Shown: positions 62,471 to 64,000 of the stretch, piece after piece
Position numbering within the stretch: position 1 is the stretch's first letter
How the letters are laid out: every line of letters starts with the position of its first letter
Source of the DNA: Nemertoderma westbladi
Lineage: Eukaryota > Xenacoelomorpha > Nemertodermatida > Nemertodermatidae
Length of the DNA stretch: 64,000 nt
Direction: 5' to 3'
Assembly (NCBI GenBank): GCA_032718475.1
Contig: JAUCBJ010007037.1
Span: forward strand, 1-64,000
The notes under the pieces: generated by a model
Told to the model about the DNA's origin: nothing
What the model saw: only the letters and a program-made list of their open reading frames with translations
The model's database searches: none
Position numbers and translations under genes: made by a program

Positions 62471-64000
62471 ATGAGTGTATCTTCTAGCATCGAAATAGTT
62501 ACTGACTCTGGGGACGCCGACGCTGAGATATCAGCGTACTACAATCCCCCGATGAAAGCCTCAACTATTAAGAGGAAATCTCCCAAGAAGAAGTCCAAAC
62601 CAAAGGTGGCAGAACCTCCCTCTACTACAACTGCCTCCGGCGCAGCGGCCCGGAAGGTCCTAGACAAATCCAGAGTTGACTCGGCAATGTCATCACGACG
62701 GATTTCTCAATCAACAATCCCAGTCACCCATTATCAACGTAGATCTGCAGCCCCTTGTCGCCCGTCCTCAAATACCAGTACTAATACGGATACCGGTAGC
62801 CGAAACCGGAACAATGGCACCCCGTTGAACTTACCGGAGAAACCCGGCACGTTGCCACGGGTTAGCTCAGGGGAGTGCGGCGTCTGCGATCTAACGGTAC
62901 AGGACGAAGAGAATGGCATCACATGCGATAGGTGTCTTCGCTGGTACCACACTTGGTGCGAGGATATATCAACGAGGGCGTATAACCTCTTGCAGGAAAT
63001 CTTCGGCAAATACAACGAGAGTAATCAGGTCATGTGGTTTTGCTCCAAATGTACCAGCATTCCACATGCAGTACCGGTCCCAGTAACTCCTGCACCTCTC
63101 TCAGAACAAGAGAACCAACGCTGGGAGTCCCTGAAGGAGCTGGTTCTACAGCAAACTGTGATGATTGAATCTGTGTCAGACGAATTGCGGGAATTAAAAT
63201 CCAATATGAAAAGTAATATATATTCCTCTGACTCCGAAACTCCTGACACCTCTGATGACGATAACATAGGACTGGAGGACGATGTAGAATTCGCTAACTC
63301 GTATCTAGAGCGAAAGAAACTCGCTCGCAAAGAAAAGGCAAAGAAAAGGAAGATGCTACGCTCCTCGAAACTCTACAATGCTCCTCTTGCAGAAGTTGTG
63401 GAATCTTCGGTAAAGGAAGCCATGGAAAACGAACTGTTAAAGAAGGAGGTTATTGTAAGTAACCTTATAGAATCTCAACAAGGTGGGGCTGATAAAGCAG
63501 CGGTGGCTGAGATATGCGGAGCCATTGGTGTCGACCCGGCTTCCGTCGCGGACGTAGTGCGTCTTGGTCGACGACACGTGGACCGTAAACGACTACTAAA
63601 AGTATCCTTTAAGTCGGAATACGAAGCACGTGACTTCCGCTCGTTAACAACCGCAGCACGCGATGCCACTGATGGTCCAGCAGTCTGTCGGGAAATTCGA
63701 GTACGTCAGAGTTTATCTCAAATACAAAGGCTATCCCTCCGCAACACCAGAATCTCGGTACAGAAACTAAATAAGAAAGCCCATCATGATGAAATCGGTG
63801 ATGCTACTGAAAGCTATAGTCTAAAACCGGATGGCGAAGTCTGGCGGTATACAAAACACAGTGACGGCAAATGGAAACGAGACCGTCGATGGAGTTTTGT
63901 TGAAGTAGATGCAGATCGCTCTAGGACGACTCAGAACTCCTCTCGATCAGATAGCGGTCCCCGCTCCCACCAGGCTATTCGGAGAAACCGTCCCCTGGAC
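62471..64000 (+). CDS. CR1-like LINE ORF1 with PHD finger, runs off the window
   Basis: The open frame runs from ATG 62471 to the window end, 510 codons with no stop. The N-terminus is Ser/Lys-rich. A PHD-type zinc finger lies at about residues 137-196: CGVCDLTVQ, CDRC, WYHTWC, WFCSKC in C4HC3 spacing. A helical region (ELVLQQTVMIESVSDELREL) and an acidic-then-basic stretch follow. A region at about 330-420 (AAVAEICGAIGVDPASVADV, VRLGRR, LLKVSFKSEYEARDF) resembles the RRM-like or trimer-associated RNA-binding part of LINE ORF1 proteins. PHD-containing ORF1 proteins are known in CR1-group LINEs. It would bind the element RNA. The frame is undamaged, so the copy may be young; the pol ORF should follow beyond 64000. 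Confidence 0.75.
   Translation, partial: MSVSSSIEIVTDSGDADAEISAYYNPPMKASTIKRKSPKKKSKPKVAEPPSTTTASGAAARKVLDKSRVDSAMSSRRISQSTIPVTHYQRRSAAPCRPSSNTSTNTDTGSRNRNNGTPLNLPEKPGTLPRVSSGECGVCDLTVQDEENGITCDRCLRWYHTWCEDISTRAYNLLQEIFGKYNESNQVMWFCSKCTSIPHAVPVPVTPAPLSEQENQRWESLKELVLQQTVMIESVSDELRELKSNMKSNIYSSDSETPDTSDDDNIGLEDDVEFANSYLERKKLARKEKAKKRKMLRSSKLYNAPLAEVVESSVKEAMENELLKKEVIVSNLIESQQGGADKAAVAEICGAIGVDPASVADVVRLGRRHVDRKRLLKVSFKSEYEARDFRSLTTAARDATDGPAVCREIRVRQSLSQIQRLSLRNTRISVQKLNKKAHHDEIGDATESYSLKPDGEVWRYTKHSDGKWKRDRRWSFVEVDADRSRTTQNSSRSDSGPRSHQAIRRNRPLD

Overview
This window is repeat-dominated nuclear DNA of an invertebrate animal. The evidence is a GT-AG intron-bearing secreted-protein gene, several classes of animal retrotransposon (Penelope-like, RTE-like and CR1-like LINEs, a restriction-like-endonuclease LINE, a BEL/Pao-type Gag), a piggyBac-type element, and kilobases of satellite DNA. 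Nothing bacterial is seen and the species cannot be named from the sequence. Only one likely host gene is visible: a two-exon gene at 59937-61260 encoding a signal peptide, a beta-trefoil-like region and an aerolysin-like C-terminal region.

Layout. 1-8.0 kb: decayed CR1/L2-like LINE pol (minus), then a Penelope-like element (PLE, minus) split by a 4.09-kb insertion (element T, 3604-7697) that has terminal inverted repeats, a GTAT duplication and a 19-bp satellite (SatB) inside it. 8.2-12.0 kb: 13-bp satellite (SatA) with higher-order structure. 12.2-14.7 kb: unassigned, with a tRNA-like promoter. About 14.7-21.4 kb: an unrecognised multi-ORF element on the minus strand (element M). Its 727-codon ORF is broken by a piggyBac-type non-autonomous element (TTAA duplication) and by an 850-bp LINE fragment (10-bp duplication). 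Removing both on paper gives one open frame, followed through an ATGA overlap by a zinc-knuckle ORF. 21.5-25.0 kb: an RTE-like LINE (LINE-R) copy on minus with a second LINE-R copy inserted in it. 25.6-32.1 kb: SatA interrupted by a 4.27-kb single-ORF LINE with a restriction-like endonuclease. 33.0-42.3 kb: an 84-bp minisatellite, a truncated LINE-R, a pentamer-derived satellite (SatC) and a long LINE-R copy whose 3' end is replaced by SatC, including about 1.28 kb of pure CCTAT repeat. 43.8-54.7 kb: head-to-head LINE-R copies. The minus copy is interrupted by a complete, young LTR element (element L, 44739-52084) with about 1.6-kb LTRs, a 5-bp GAGTG duplication, a BEL/Pao-like Gag, no polymerase, and two extra ORFs in a stop-start chain. 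55-59.3 kb: small LINE pieces and microsatellites. 62.5 kb to the end: the start of a PHD-finger ORF1 of a CR1-like LINE, running off the window.

The most interesting material is the pair L and M. Both have tightly overlapped ORFs (ATGA junctions), both have a downstream ORF with two zinc knuckles separated by six residues, and both carry short perfect-stem hairpin motifs repeated in non-coding DNA and again inside coding sequence. Neither has a recognisable polymerase here. They look like members of an undescribed class of non-autonomous multi-ORF retroelement. The window also holds several insertions with an internally verifiable empty site, which give a relative order of events.
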